Notes: a model not told the origin generated them from the sequence alone. Shown: positions 18,714-28,083, counted from the first letter of the stretch. The stretch: DNA of 64,000 nucleotides from Bradyrhizobium sp. sGM-13 (GCF_018398875.1 NZ_JAGWDK010000011.1:186001-250000), one strand, 5' to 3'. Made by a program: numbers and translations.

Positions 18714-20100
18714 GCGTCAGGCCCTCGATGCGCAGCGTCGGCGCGTTGACGCCGTAGCGGAATTCCAGGTCGTTGGCGGGAACCAGCGACTTGAACATCG
18801 CCAGCAGATGGCCGGCGATCGTCACCTCGCTGACGGGATACGTGATCTCGCCGTTCTCGATCCAGAAGCCTGAGGCGCCGCGGCTGTAATCGCCGGTCAC
18901 GCCGTTGACGCCGGAGCCGATCAGGTCGGTGACGTAAAAACCCTGCTTGATGTCGGAGATCAGTTCCTTCGGCGTCATCGCGCCCGGTTCGAGATGCAGA
19001 TTATACGACCCCGGCGACGGCGACGAGGAGACGCCGCGATGGGCATGTCCGGTCGTGACCATCCCGAGTTCGCGCGCGGTCGCGCAGTCGAGCAGCCACG
19101 TGGTCAGCACGCCCTCGTCGATAAGCGCAAGTTTCTTCACTCTGACGCCCTCGGCGTCAAAAGTCTGCGAGCGTAGGCCGCGCACGCGCAAGGGGTCATC
19201 GATGATGCGGATGTTCTTCGAAAACAACTGCTCGCCGAGCTTGTCCTTGAGGAAGCTGGTCTTGCGCGCAATCGAAGCGCCGTTGATGGCGCCGACGAGA
19301 TGGCCGACCAGCGACCCCGAGGCCCGGGGATCGTACACCACCGGCACCTTGCAGGTCTCGACCTTGCGCGGATTGGCGCGCGCCACGGTCCGCTCACCTG
19401 CCCTGCGGCCGACGCTTTCGGGAGAATCGAGATCGGACGCATGCGGGGCCGAAGTGAAATCGTAGTCGCGCTCCATGCTGGTGCCTTCGCCGGAGATCGC
19501 GGTCACCGAGATGCCGTGGCTGGAGCGCAAATATGAGCCGTGGAAGCCAGTCGAGGTCACCAGCACCATGCCGCCGATGCCGCTCGAGGCGGACGCGCCG
19601 CTCGATTTGGTCACGCCCTTGACCGCAAGCGCTGCAGCTTCCGCTTCGCAGGCGCGGCGCTCCAGCTCGCTTGTGGTCGGAATATTGCGGTCGAGCAGAT
19701 CGAGCTCGGCGAACTCGCGCGCCAGCAGCGCGGGATCGGCGAGGCCGACAAATTTGTCGTCGGGCGCAACGCGGGCCATTGCAACCGCCCGCTCGGCTAG
19801 CTTGGCGACGCCGTCGCCCGAAATATCGTTGGTCGAGACTACCGCCTGGCGCTGGCCGACCAGCACGCGCAATCCGACGTCGTCACCTTCGGAACGCTCG
19901 GATTCCTCGACCCCGCCATCGCGCACCTCGACGCCTTGCGAAACCCCGCGCACCGCGACCGCGTCGGCGGCGTCCGCGCCGGCACGCTTGGCGGCCTCCA
20001 CCAGCCGTTGCGCCAGCGTCGAGAGCGCCGATTGATCGAACAGGTCGGAAGTTGCGGGAGCCTTCGAAAGCGGCGAAGCCGTGGATGGTGAAGAGTTCAC
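18700..20100 (-). CDS. pmbA: TldD/PmbA family metallopeptidase-like protein
   Basis: The ~466-residue protein has the TldE/PmbA fold: SEGDDVGLRVLVGQRQAVVS in the N-terminal half, RKVETCKVPVVYDPRASGSL, and the C-terminal LDCATARELGMVTTGHAHRG and GVNGVTGDYSRGASGFWIEN. PmbA (TldE) pairs with TldD, which carries the HExxxH zinc site, to degrade small peptides; no HExxxH is seen here, as expected. GTG 20100 (MNSSPSTAS) is chosen because AGGGA lies 8 bases upstream; the ATG at 20118 has no ribosome-binding site. It is the first gene of the lipid A operon. Confidence 0.9.
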   Translation of the reverse strand: MNSSPSTASPLSKAPATSDLFDQSALSTLAQRLVEAAKRAGADAADAVAVRGVSQGVEVRDGGVEESERSEGDDVGLRVLVGQRQAVVSTNDISGDGVAKLAERAVAMARVAPDDKFVGLADPALLAREFAELDLLDRNIPTTSELERRACEAEAAALAVKGVTKSSGASASSGIGGMVLVTSTGFHGSYLRSSHGISVTAISGEGTSMERDYDFTSAPHASDLDSPESVGRRAGERTVARANPRKVETCKVPVVYDPRASGSLVGHLVGAINGASIARKTSFLKDKLGEQLFSKNIRIIDDPLRVRGLRSQTFDAEGVRVKKLALIDEGVLTTWLLDCATARELGMVTTGHAHRGVSSSPSPGSYNLHLEPGAMTPKELISDIKQGFYVTDLIGSGVNGVTGDYSRGASGFWIENGEITYPVSEVTIAGHLLAMFKSLVPANDLEFRYGVNAPTLRIEGLTLGGR

Positions 20101-20222
20101 AAACAAAATCCCTGACATTGAAGGGGTCGGACGCCGGCCGGCAAGGCCCTGAGATGTGCCTGATTCACAGGGATTTCAAGCATTTTGCGGCGCCAAATGC
20201 CAAACATTTTCGGCATCTGCGC

Positions 20223-20270
20223 AAGGTCTCGTCAATCATGCGAGCCAAGGTCTTGTCAATCATGCTGGCG
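20223..20270. repeat. imperfect 24-base tandem direct repeat
   Basis: AAGGTCTCGTCAATCATGCG and AAGGTCTTGTCAATCATGCT head two adjacent 24-base units that differ at a few positions. They lie in the divergent 264-base space between pmbA and the DUF6101 gene and could be a duplicated binding site. Confidence 0.6.
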
Positions 20271-20364
20271 GGTGACGTTGGATTAACCAGGCTTTTTAAG
20301 ACGAAACGGACATCGCTCGGCTAAGGTCTCGCGTATCGACCGGGAACATAATCCCGGCGGGGAG

Positions 20365-20901
20365 ATGAGAGCCGTGAGGCGTCAAACAGCAACAAGCGGG
20401 ATCAATCCCGCCGGGTCGAGCCGTTCACTGCGGCTCGACCCTCTTTCTCTGCCGCTCAGCTTCCATGCGCACGACACCCGTGCGGACGGCGGCGTGCGCA
20501 GGATCGAACTTCACCGCGAGCGCGTCGTGCTGCACCGTGCCGTCAAGGGCATGCGGATGGCGATCAACGTCCGCGTCAGCGATTTTCTCGGCGTCGCATT
20601 GCGTGGTCTCGACGACGACGCACAGATGCTGGTGCTGGCGCATCGCGACCCGTCCTTAAACATTCCCTTGTGCGTGAGCTCCGACGACGAGGAGATCGCC
20701 TCCGCCTGGCAGATGTGGAGCGACATCTTCGCGCTGCCGCTGCTCACGGAAGACGACCATCGCGAACCGGCTAACCGCCGCCGCCGCCACAACGCGATCC
20801 GCGCCCGCCGCCCCAAATTCCTGGTACGCCGCCGGCTTGGTAATCTCGGCAACACCGAGACTGTTCATCAGGACGAACGCGAGATCATCGCGCGGGATTA
20901 A
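20365..20901 (+). CDS. DUF6101 family protein
   Basis: The ~178-residue basic cytoplasmic protein has a beta-rich core (RVVLHRAVKGMRMAINVRVS, DFLGVALRGLDDDAQMLVLA) and an Arg-rich C-terminus (NRRRRHNAIRARRPKFLVRR). I recognise it as DUF6101, widespread in Bradyrhizobium and of unknown function. GGAG directly abuts the ATG at 20365, so the in-frame GTG at 20374 (9 bases after GGAG) may be the true start. No membrane or catalytic motif is visible. Confidence 0.75.
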   Translation: MRAVRRQTATSGINPAGSSRSLRLDPLSLPLSFHAHDTRADGGVRRIELHRERVVLHRAVKGMRMAINVRVSDFLGVALRGLDDDAQMLVLAHRDPSLNIPLCVSSDDEEIASAWQMWSDIFALPLLTEDDHREPANRRRRHNAIRARRPKFLVRRRLGNLGNTETVHQDEREIIARD

Positions 20902-20948
20902 CCTCGCCATCGCTCCTGCAGGATGAGTGAAGCGCTCGTCATCGCTCT

Positions 20949-21067
20949 CGTCCCTGCGAACGCAGGGACCCATGCGCCGCGGCAGCACTTATTGAGCGCG
21001 CGGGTCGACGATCTTCTTCAACAACGAAAGCCTGTGGTTATGGGTCCCTGCTTTCGCCGGGACGACG
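20949..21067. repeat. palindromic intergenic repeat, family A
   Basis: CGTCCCTGCGAACGCAGGGA at the left and TGTGGTTATGGGTCCCTGC...GGGACGACG at the right. Very similar to 28961-29078. It lies between the convergent DUF6101 and ubiA genes. Confidence 0.8.
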
Positions 21068-21073
21068 GACACA

Positions 21074-22003
21074 CTACGCGCGCATCACCGCGTCAACCAA
21101 GAGTCCCGCAAACAGCAACAATCCCGCATCGCGGTTCGACTTGAACAGGCGCAGGCACAGCGCGGGGTTGCTTATGTCGAGCGTCCTTATCTGCCAGGCT
21201 AGATGCGCGGCAAACGCCACGAGCCCGATCCAGGCCGGCCAGCGCACGCCGCCCAGCATCAGTGCCACGCCGATCAGGATCACGGCGAGCGAATAAAGCA
21301 CCGAGAGCGCCAAATGGGTGCGCGCGCCGAACAGGCGCGCGGTCGACTTGATGCCGATCAGCGCGTCGTCCTCGGTGTCCTGATGCGCGTAGATCGTGTC
21401 GTAGCCGATCACCCAACTGATCGAGCCGGCATAGAGCACGAGCGCGGTGAGATCGATGCGGCCGAGCGTGACCGCGAACCCCATCAGCGCGCCCCAGGAG
21501 AACGCCAGCCCCAGCACGACCTGCGGCCACCAGGTGATGCGTTTCATAAAGGGATAGACCGCGACGATGACGAGCGAGGCTATGCCGGTCAGGATCGCAA
21601 AGCGGTTGAACTGCAAGAGCACCGCAAGCCCAATCAGCGCCTGCAGGACCAGGAAGGCGAACGCCTGCGTCACGCTGATCTGCCCCGCAGGCAGCGGCCG
21701 CGACCGCGTGCGCTCGACGCTGGCATCGAGGTCGCGGTCGGTGATGTCGTTCCAGGCGCAGCCAGCGCCGCGCATCACAAAGGCGCCGATGAAGAACAGT
21801 ACGATCACGAGCGGCAATTGCGAGATGTCGCGCGCGACGCCGGCGGCCAGCGCCGCCGACCACCAGCACGGCATCAACAACAGCCACGAGCCGATCGGAC
21901 GGTCGTAACGGGAAAGCCGCAAGTAAGGCCGCGACCAGGCCGGCGCACGCGTGTCGACCCAGTTGCCGGTCGAGTCGGCAACGCGGGCGGTCGCGTCGCT
22001 CAT
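21074..22003 (-). CDS. ubiA: 4-hydroxybenzoate polyprenyltransferase UbiA
   Basis: The 309-residue integral membrane prenyltransferase has about nine hydrophobic helices. The two Asp-rich Mg-diphosphate motifs are present: NDITDRDLDASVERTRSRPL (first) and YDTIYAHQDTEDD (second). It attaches the polyprenyl chain to 4-hydroxybenzoate in ubiquinone synthesis. It starts 10 bases after the upstream exported-protein gene, so the two are probably co-transcribed. No strong ribosome-binding site precedes the ATG. Confidence 0.95.
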   Translation of the reverse strand: MSDATARVADSTGNWVDTRAPAWSRPYLRLSRYDRPIGSWLLLMPCWWSAALAAGVARDISQLPLVIVLFFIGAFVMRGAGCAWNDITDRDLDASVERTRSRPLPAGQISVTQAFAFLVLQALIGLAVLLQFNRFAILTGIASLVIVAVYPFMKRITWWPQVVLGLAFSWGALMGFAVTLGRIDLTALVLYAGSISWVIGYDTIYAHQDTEDDALIGIKSTARLFGARTHLALSVLYSLAVILIGVALMLGGVRWPAWIGLVAFAAHLAWQIRTLDISNPALCLRLFKSNRDAGLLLFAGLLVDAVMRA

Positions 22004-22013
22004 TGGGTCGGGG

Positions 22014-22673
22014 TCATCGCGCGAGAACGTTGCCGTTCAGCGTATCGAAGGTGCTGCCGCCCTTCCTGACCGTCTGCGCCTCGGGGAGCGCAGCGGAGGA
22101 GCCGAGCACCTCGCTCAGGCTCGGCCCGGCCGGCCCGCGGGCCTGCGCCTGCTGCGCAACGGCACAGACCTGCTTCTGCATCTTCTCGGTGTTCTTGTGG
22201 CCGTTCCGGAGCTGGTCGGCGATCTGCGGCGGGATTCCGCATTTGGCCGAATTGGTCTCGACGTACTTGATCATCTTCAATTCGGCCTGGCCGAAATTGC
22301 CGATCAGCTTGCAGGCTTCATCGGGCGGCGCCTTGCGGTCGCTCGCGGCCTTGATCAGCTTGCCGCGCCGCTCGGCTTCCTCGCGCAAGGGAACGAAGCC
22401 CTTCATGCACGCGTCCGCCGAACCGCTGGCCTGTGGCGGCGGCGCTCCGCCTCCGAAACCGCCACCGACCGGGGCGGCACCTTGCGACGGGAACGGCGAC
22501 GGGGCGCCCACCGAGGCGGATGGTGCTGCGCCATTTACCGGCGGAAACGGCGAATTCGCAGGCGCGGCGCTTTGGTTCGGCAAGGGGGCCGGAAACGCGC
22601 CCTGCGCGAAGGCTTGGCCCGCGTGAACGGTCACGACGGCAGCGGTCAGCGGCACAATCAGGCGGCGGATCAT
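22014..22673 (-). CDS. exported Pro/Ala-rich protein of unknown function
   Basis: The product is 219 residues. A Sec signal peptide (MIRRLIVPLTAAVVTVHAGQ, cleavage near AFAQG) is followed by a Pro/Ala/Gly-rich linker (about residues 25-85). A helical C-terminal domain contains DACMKGFVPLREEAERRGKL, EACKLIGNFGQAELKMIKYV, SAKCGIPPQIADQLRN and KQVCAVAQQAQ, with four regularly spaced Cys. The Cys pattern suggests disulfides in the periplasm. GGAGG lies 10 bases before the ATG at 22673. It sits just upstream of ubiA, but a functional link is unproven. Confidence 0.75.
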   Translation of the reverse strand: MIRRLIVPLTAAVVTVHAGQAFAQGAFPAPLPNQSAAPANSPFPPVNGAAPSASVGAPSPFPSQGAAPVGGGFGGGAPPPQASGSADACMKGFVPLREEAERRGKLIKAASDRKAPPDEACKLIGNFGQAELKMIKYVETNSAKCGIPPQIADQLRNGHKNTEKMQKQVCAVAQQAQARGPAGPSLSEVLGSSAALPEAQTVRKGGSTFDTLNGNVLAR

Positions 22674-22882
22674 CAAGGCGGTACCTCCGGCTAGGTCCAG
22701 GCAACCCCAGCGTCTTCGAAAACGAAGCGGATTTGCGGTGGGCACTTTTACGATTCCTGCCGACGCTTAACAACCCGTTGATTGGGGCAGCAGCGCGGCG
22801 CAGGGGCGGCCCCGGAAGTCAAAAATAGCGTCCGGATTCTAGCGCTTTAGGCTAAAAGCGGCGCGGACACGGAATATTACGG

Positions 22883-23641
22883 ATGCCTGACCTCGATTTT
22901 CGCGCCCCTCGCCTGTTCGTCGATGCCCACTTGCGGGAGGGCGAAAGAATCCCGCTGGAGCGCAACCAGAGCAATTATCTGGGCAACGTGCTGCGGCTCT
23001 CGGCCGGCGAGACGATCCTGGTGTTCAACGGCCGCGACGGCGAATGGCAGGCAGCGATCGAGGGCCGCAAGCGGCCCGACGGCTTGAGCATCGTGGCGCA
23101 GACACGGCCGCAGGACCGCCTGCCCGACATTGCCTATGTCTTTGCGCCGCTGAAACACGCGCGCCTCGACTACATGGTGCAGAAGGCGGTCGAGATGGGT
23201 GCCTCAAGTCTGCAGCCGGTACTGACGCGGCACACTCAGGTCTCGCGGGTGAACAGCGAGCGGATGCGCGCCAACGTCATCGAGGCGGCCGAGCAATGCG
23301 GAATCCTAAGCCTTGCGCAGGTTGCCGAGCCGATCGCGCTCGACCGCTTTCTCGACAAGCGCCAAGCCAGCCGCCTGCTGGTGTTCTGCGACGAGGCCAG
23401 CGACGTCGCCGGCCCAGTGCAAGCGCTGCAAGCGGCGCAGGCCGCAGGCTCCGGGATCGACGTATTGATCGGCCCCGAGGGCGGCTTTGCCGGAGAGGAG
23501 CGTGAGCTTCTGTTGCGTCAGCCGAGCATCCTCAGGCTGTCGTTAGGCCCACGGATTCTGCGGGCCGATACGGCCGCAGTGGCGGCGCTGGCGCTGGTGC
23601 AGGCGGCGCTGGGTGATTGGCGGGTAGCTGCTCAGCACTAG
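22883..23641 (+). CDS. rsmE: 16S rRNA (uracil1498-N3)-methyltransferase RsmE
   Basis: The 252-residue SPOUT-class methyltransferase has an N-terminal PUA-like domain (RLFVDAHLREGERIPLERNQ, YLGNVLRLSAGETILVFNG). The catalytic trefoil-knot domain shows KHARLDYMVQKAVEMGASSL, RMRANVIEAAEQCGI, IGPEGGFAGEERELL and LGPRILRADTAAVAALALVQ. It methylates U1498 of 16S rRNA after 30S assembly. It is a single gene, divergent from the ubiA operon. Confidence 0.96.
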   Translation: MPDLDFRAPRLFVDAHLREGERIPLERNQSNYLGNVLRLSAGETILVFNGRDGEWQAAIEGRKRPDGLSIVAQTRPQDRLPDIAYVFAPLKHARLDYMVQKAVEMGASSLQPVLTRHTQVSRVNSERMRANVIEAAEQCGILSLAQVAEPIALDRFLDKRQASRLLVFCDEASDVAGPVQALQAAQAAGSGIDVLIGPEGGFAGEERELLLRQPSILRLSLGPRILRADTAAVAALALVQAALGDWRVAAQH

Positions 23642-23846
23642 TCAGGGACGCACCGGCGGACGGGTTCCCCCGTTGCTCGTTACCGGACCCCTGGCCAGCC
23701 CAAGCCACCCCCATTAATTCAGTTGGCCAATCCCTGTCGAAACGCCGCCCGGGCCGTGCTAAGGCCTGCGCCAACGAGGCTCCGGAACCCGGCAAAGCCC
23801 AAAACGAACCCTAGAACCCGGACTTTTCCGGATATTTGGACGCAAA

Positions 23847-25013
23847 ATGACCGCGACCGCTGCCGTCAGAGGTGCTGCCGGGTCCGCCGCCTGGGCGGAC
23901 GCGCTGCTATTGTCGTTTGCACAAGGCGGTTATGTCCAGGCCCACCCGGCCATCCTGCAGCCGGCAGAGCCGTTCCTCGATCTCTCTGGCGAGGACATCC
24001 GCAAGAGCCTTTATCTCACGACCGATGCCTCGGGCGAGGAACTCTGCCTGCGCCCTGACCTCACTATTCCGGTGGCGCGGGATTACCTCGCCTCCGGACG
24101 CGCCGGCCAGCCGGCCGGCTTCAGCTATCTCGGGCCGGTGTTCCGCTATCGCGGCGGGCGGCCCAGCGAATTTTTACAGGCCGGCATCGAATCCTTCGGC
24201 CGGCAGGACCGCGCCGCAGCGGATGCCGAAATGCTGGCGCTGGCGCTGGGAGCGACCTCGGCGTTCGGATTGAAAGATGTCGAAATCCGCACCGGCGACG
24301 TCGCGCTGTTCACTGCGCTGATAGACGCGCTCGATGTCTATCCGGTGTGGCGGCGGCGGCTGATCAAGGATTTCAACCGCAAGGTCAGCCTCGCCGAGGA
24401 CATCGAGCGGCTGACGCTTGCGACTGCGCCCGGCCGCAACGAATATGAGGGCGTGCTGGCGGCGCTCGCCGGCTCCGACCGCAAGGCGGCGCTGGCGCTG
24501 GTCACCGACCTGATGTCGATCGCCGGCACCACCAATGTCGGCGGACGCACTGTCGACGAAATCGCCGACCGTTTCCTCGAACAATCGACGCTGAAGGGCG
24601 GCGCACTGCCGCGCGACGCGCTCGATACCATCAAGCGTTTCCTGGCGATTGCGGGCGATCTCGATGAATCAGTCAAGCAACTGCGCGCGCTGGCATCAGA
24701 CGCCAAGCTCGATCTGACCGCGGCGATCGACCAGCTCGAAAGCCGCGTCGGCTTCATGGCCGCGCGCGGCATCGACACCAAGCTGACGCGCTTCTCCACC
24801 TCGTTCGGGCGCGGGCTCGATTATTACACCGGCTTCGAATTCGAACTGCACGCCAAGGGCAACGGCGTCGAGCCGCTGGTAGGGGGCGGGCGCTACGATG
24901 GCCTGATGACGCAACTCGGCTCAGCCTCGCCGATCCCGGCGGTCGGCTTCTCGGTGTGGATCGAGGCGCTGACGCAGCTCGGCCAGTCCAACGCGCAAGG
25001 GAGCGCTGCATGA
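23847..25013 (+). CDS. hisZ: ATP phosphoribosyltransferase regulatory subunit HisZ
   Basis: The 388-residue class II aaRS-like paralogue of HisRS shows LRPDLTIPVARDYLASGRAG, LGPVFRYRGGRPSEFLQAGI and the C-terminal GRGLDYYTGFEFELHAKGNG and GGGRYDGLMTQLG. It lacks the anticodon-binding domain of true HisRS. HisZ forms an octameric complex with the catalytic HisG and allows histidine feedback of the first step of histidine synthesis. The stop overlaps the hisG start by 4 bases (ATGA). Confidence 0.94.
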   Translation: MTATAAVRGAAGSAAWADALLLSFAQGGYVQAHPAILQPAEPFLDLSGEDIRKSLYLTTDASGEELCLRPDLTIPVARDYLASGRAGQPAGFSYLGPVFRYRGGRPSEFLQAGIESFGRQDRAAADAEMLALALGATSAFGLKDVEIRTGDVALFTALIDALDVYPVWRRRLIKDFNRKVSLAEDIERLTLATAPGRNEYEGVLAALAGSDRKAALALVTDLMSIAGTTNVGGRTVDEIADRFLEQSTLKGGALPRDALDTIKRFLAIAGDLDESVKQLRALASDAKLDLTAAIDQLESRVGFMAARGIDTKLTRFSTSFGRGLDYYTGFEFELHAKGNGVEPLVGGGRYDGLMTQLGSASPIPAVGFSVWIEALTQLGQSNAQGSAA

Positions 25014-25987
25014 CCGCCCCCTTCGTGCTCGCCGTTCCCTCCAAGGGTCGCCTGCAGGAAAATGCCGAGGCGTTCTTCACGCGCGCGGGGCTTGCGCTGG
25101 CAAAACCGCGCGGCGCGCGCGACTATCGCGGCACCATTACAGGCCTCGACAATGTCGAGATCGCCTATCTCTCGGCGAGCGAAATCGCCTTCCAGCTCGC
25201 GCGCGGCATGGTGCATCTCGGCGTCACCGGCGAGGATCTGTTGCGCGAAAGCATCCCCGATGCCGACAAGCGCGTGCTGCTGATCGACAGCCTCGGCTTC
25301 GGCAGCGCCAACGTAGTCGTCGCGGTGCCGCAGGCCTGGATCGACGTCCGTACCATGGCCGATCTCGACGACGTCACGACAGGCTTCCGCGCCCAGCATA
25401 ACCGGCGAATGCGGGTCGCGACCAAGTACATCAACCTGACGCGCAACTTCTTCGCCGCTCACGGCGTGGTCGACTATCGCATCGTCGAAAGCGCCGGCGC
25501 CACCGAAGGCGCGCCCGCCGTCGGCACCGCCGAGATGATCGTCGACATCACCACGACCGGCGCGACGCTCGCCGCCAACGGGCTGAAGGTGCTCGACGAC
25601 GGCGTGATTTTGCGCAGCCAGGCCAACCTCGTGGCCTCCCGCGATGCCGAATGGTCGGCTGAAGCCCGCGAGACCGCGCGCGTGATCCTCGATCACATCG
25701 CAGCTCGAGCCCGGGCCAGCAAATATCGCGAGGTGCGCACCCGTTTCGCCGGCTGCAACGAGGCGTTGCTTAACGAGGCGCATAACCGCTTTGGTGTGGT
25801 GGCGCCGTTCGGCGGGCCGACGTCCTCTGGCATGCTCACGCTGCACTGCCCGCCGATGCACCTTTACGCGCTCGGCAGTTTCTTGCGCGAGCACGGCGCC
25901 GACACGGTCTCGATTGCCTCGCTCGACTATGTGCTCGACCGCGAAAACCCGCTATTTGCCAGGCTTGAGACGTTCCTGAGCCAATAA
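25010..25987 (+). CDS. hisG: ATP phosphoribosyltransferase catalytic subunit HisG
   Basis: The 325-residue HisG begins FVLAVPSKGRLQENAEAFF and has the PRPP-binding region GAPAVGTAEMIVDITTTGAT near residue 180. It catalyses ATP + PRPP to phosphoribosyl-ATP. The protein is longer than a minimal short-form HisG (about 210-230 residues); the extra C-terminal ~100 residues follow KVLDDGVILRSQANL, as in other alphaproteobacterial enzymes that still need HisZ. Translation is coupled to hisZ. Confidence 0.95.
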   Translation: MTAPFVLAVPSKGRLQENAEAFFTRAGLALAKPRGARDYRGTITGLDNVEIAYLSASEIAFQLARGMVHLGVTGEDLLRESIPDADKRVLLIDSLGFGSANVVVAVPQAWIDVRTMADLDDVTTGFRAQHNRRMRVATKYINLTRNFFAAHGVVDYRIVESAGATEGAPAVGTAEMIVDITTTGATLAANGLKVLDDGVILRSQANLVASRDAEWSAEARETARVILDHIAARARASKYREVRTRFAGCNEALLNEAHNRFGVVAPFGGPTSSGMLTLHCPPMHLYALGSFLREHGADTVSIASLDYVLDRENPLFARLETFLSQ

Positions 25988-26062
25988 GGCTGCCGTTTCG
26001 TTCATCGTTGCGACAGCATCTCGCGGGTAACATATTTGGTTGGATAATCTGGAACCTGATCG

Positions 26063-27109
26063 ATGACGCTCGGCTCTGACGTTTCCCGCCTGACGACGAC
26101 CGCAACCAGCGCGGCGGCGAAAGGCTTGTCGATTGTCGTGCCGCTGTACAACGAGGCGGCAGGACTCGCTTTGCTGCACGAGCGGTTGATCGGGCTCGTC
26201 AAGACGCTGAAGGCGCGCTACGGCCTCACCTGCGAAGTGGTCTATGTCGACGACGGCAGCGCCGACAACACGCTGGCGATCGCGCGTTCTCTTACCGCCG
26301 ATGCGCTCGACGTCCAGGTCGTCTCGCTGTCGCGCAATTTCGGCAAGGAGGCAGCGCTGATGGCGGGGCTCGATCATGCCCGCCGCGGCGCTATCCTGTT
26401 CATGGACGGCGACGGCCAGCATCCGCCGAGCCTGGTCGAAAAGCTGGTCGCGCACTGGATCGATGACGGCTACGACGTCGTCTATACGGCGAAGGCGCAT
26501 CGCGACAATGAATCGTTCCTGCGCCGCCAGGCCGTGCGCGGCTTCTACGCGCTGATCAATTGGGGCGCGCGGCAGAAGATCCCAGAGGACGCTGGCGATT
26601 TCCGCCTGCTGTCGCCACGCGCGGCGGCCGCGCTGCGGCAGCTTCCCGAACGCAACCGCTTCTTCAAGGGACTGTCGAACTGGATCGGCTTCCGCCAGAT
26701 CCGCGTCGATTACGAGCCGGCGCCGCGCGCGCACGGCGTCACCACGTTCAGCCCGGGCCGGCTGATCGGCCTGTCGATCGAGGGACTGACGTCGTTCTCG
26801 GTGGCGCCGCTGCGCTTTGCCAGCCTGCTCGGCGTGCTGCTCGCCATCAGCGCCTTCCTGTTCGGCCTCACCATTCTCTGGGAAGTCTGGACCACCGGCA
26901 AGCAGGTCCCCGGCTATCCCTCGCTGATGATCGGCATGATGACGATCGGCGGCGTGCAGCTCATCATGATCGGCATTGTCGGCGAATATATCGGCAAGAT
27001 CCTCTCCGAGCTGAAGGCGCGTCCGATATACTTCGTCGCCGAGCACAACGAGAAGCGTGCCGATGGTGAGGCGACGGCGAGCGCCAGCGAACGGACCGCC
27101 GCCGAATGA
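26063..27109 (+). CDS. GT2 polyprenyl-phosphate glycosyltransferase (GtrB/ArnC/DPM1-like)
   Basis: The 348-residue protein has a GT-A domain (LSIVVPLYNEAAGLALLHER, VVYVDDGSADNT, LFMDGDGQHPP with the metal-binding DGD, and GDFRLLSPRA). Two C-terminal transmembrane helices follow (LLGVLLAISAFLFGLTILWE and MIGMMTIGGVQLIMIGIVGE). This is the layout of enzymes that load a sugar onto undecaprenyl phosphate at the inner membrane. The stop overlaps the start of the downstream deacetylase by 4 bases, which points to a joint pathway such as lipid-linked amino sugar synthesis. Confidence 0.88.
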   Translation: MTLGSDVSRLTTTATSAAAKGLSIVVPLYNEAAGLALLHERLIGLVKTLKARYGLTCEVVYVDDGSADNTLAIARSLTADALDVQVVSLSRNFGKEAALMAGLDHARRGAILFMDGDGQHPPSLVEKLVAHWIDDGYDVVYTAKAHRDNESFLRRQAVRGFYALINWGARQKIPEDAGDFRLLSPRAAAALRQLPERNRFFKGLSNWIGFRQIRVDYEPAPRAHGVTTFSPGRLIGLSIEGLTSFSVAPLRFASLLGVLLAISAFLFGLTILWEVWTTGKQVPGYPSLMIGMMTIGGVQLIMIGIVGEYIGKILSELKARPIYFVAEHNEKRADGEATASASERTAAE

Positions 27110-27951
27110 ACGATGCCGCGCCGCCGCGCCGGATCTGGCTATGCGCCGACGATTACGGGCTGGCCGAAGGCGTCAACCGCGCCATCCGCGATTTGATCGG
27201 CCGCGGCCGTCTCAATGCCACCTCGGTGATGGTGGTCGGCGCCGCGATCGGGCGCGCCGAAGTCGCCGCGTTGCAGGAGGTCGCGGCGGCGAGCCCGCGC
27301 TGCGCGATCGGACTGCATACGACGCTGACCGCGCCGTTTCGTCCGCTGACAATGCACTTCAGGCCGGTCGACGGCGGCTTGTTCCTGCCGTTTCCGAAGC
27401 TGCTGCGCGCGGGCCTGCTGCGGCGGCTCGATTCCGAAATGATCGAAGACGAACTCGCAGCCCAGCTTGCAGCCTTCAAGGACCTGTTCGACCGCGCGCC
27501 CGATTTCGTCGACGGCCATCAGCACGCCCAACTCTTCCCCGGGGTACGCGACGCTTTTCTGCGCGCGGTCAAGGAGGCGGCCCCCAGCGCCTGGGTTCGC
27601 CAGGGTGGACGCCTCAAGCCGTTGGGCCAACTGCTCAGCGAGCCGAAGGCTTTCTTGCTCGACGTTCTCAGCGCGCAATTTCGCAAGCGCGCGCTCCATG
27701 CGAAGATCCCGTTCAACCCCGCCTTCGCCGGCGCCTATGATTTTTCGAAAGAGCCCGATTTCGGCGTGCTGATGGCACAGTTCCTCGAAGGGCTGCCGGA
27801 AGGCGGGCTGGTGATGTGCCACCCCGGCTTTGTCGACGAAACGCTCGAGGGCCTCGATCCCCTGACCACCCAGCGCGAGGCGGAACACGCATTTCTGGCA
27901 AGCGATCGATTCCCGACATTGCTGGCGGCGAATAACGTCACATTGAGTTGA
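27106..27951 (+). CDS. ChbG/HpnK (YdjC) family carbohydrate deacetylase
   Basis: The 281-residue YdjC-fold deacetylase has metal-site motifs: LCADDYGLAEGVNRAI near residue 13, AIGLHTTLTAPF near residue 65, and FVDGHQHAQLFPGVRDAF near residue 127. Relatives deacetylate chitooligosaccharides (ChbG) or lipid-linked N-acetylhexosamines (Francisella NaxD), and HpnK was named for hopanoid gene clusters. Coupled translation with a GtrB/ArnC-like transferase favours a polyprenyl-phosphate sugar as substrate here (inference). There is no signal peptide, consistent with acting on the cytoplasmic face. Confidence 0.88.
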   Translation: MNDAAPPRRIWLCADDYGLAEGVNRAIRDLIGRGRLNATSVMVVGAAIGRAEVAALQEVAAASPRCAIGLHTTLTAPFRPLTMHFRPVDGGLFLPFPKLLRAGLLRRLDSEMIEDELAAQLAAFKDLFDRAPDFVDGHQHAQLFPGVRDAFLRAVKEAAPSAWVRQGGRLKPLGQLLSEPKAFLLDVLSAQFRKRALHAKIPFNPAFAGAYDFSKEPDFGVLMAQFLEGLPEGGLVMCHPGFVDETLEGLDPLTTQREAEHAFLASDRFPTLLAANNVTLS

Positions 27952-28083
27952 CCGATATCTGCGAAAGCCACTTGGCGTTTTGTCGCATACCAAAAATTAA
28001 TTCGGCCGCCCACTACTTGCGACACAAAGCCTTCCTTACATCCTTGGGCGCGTCGATCGCGATTCGACGCGAGGGAGAGGGCC

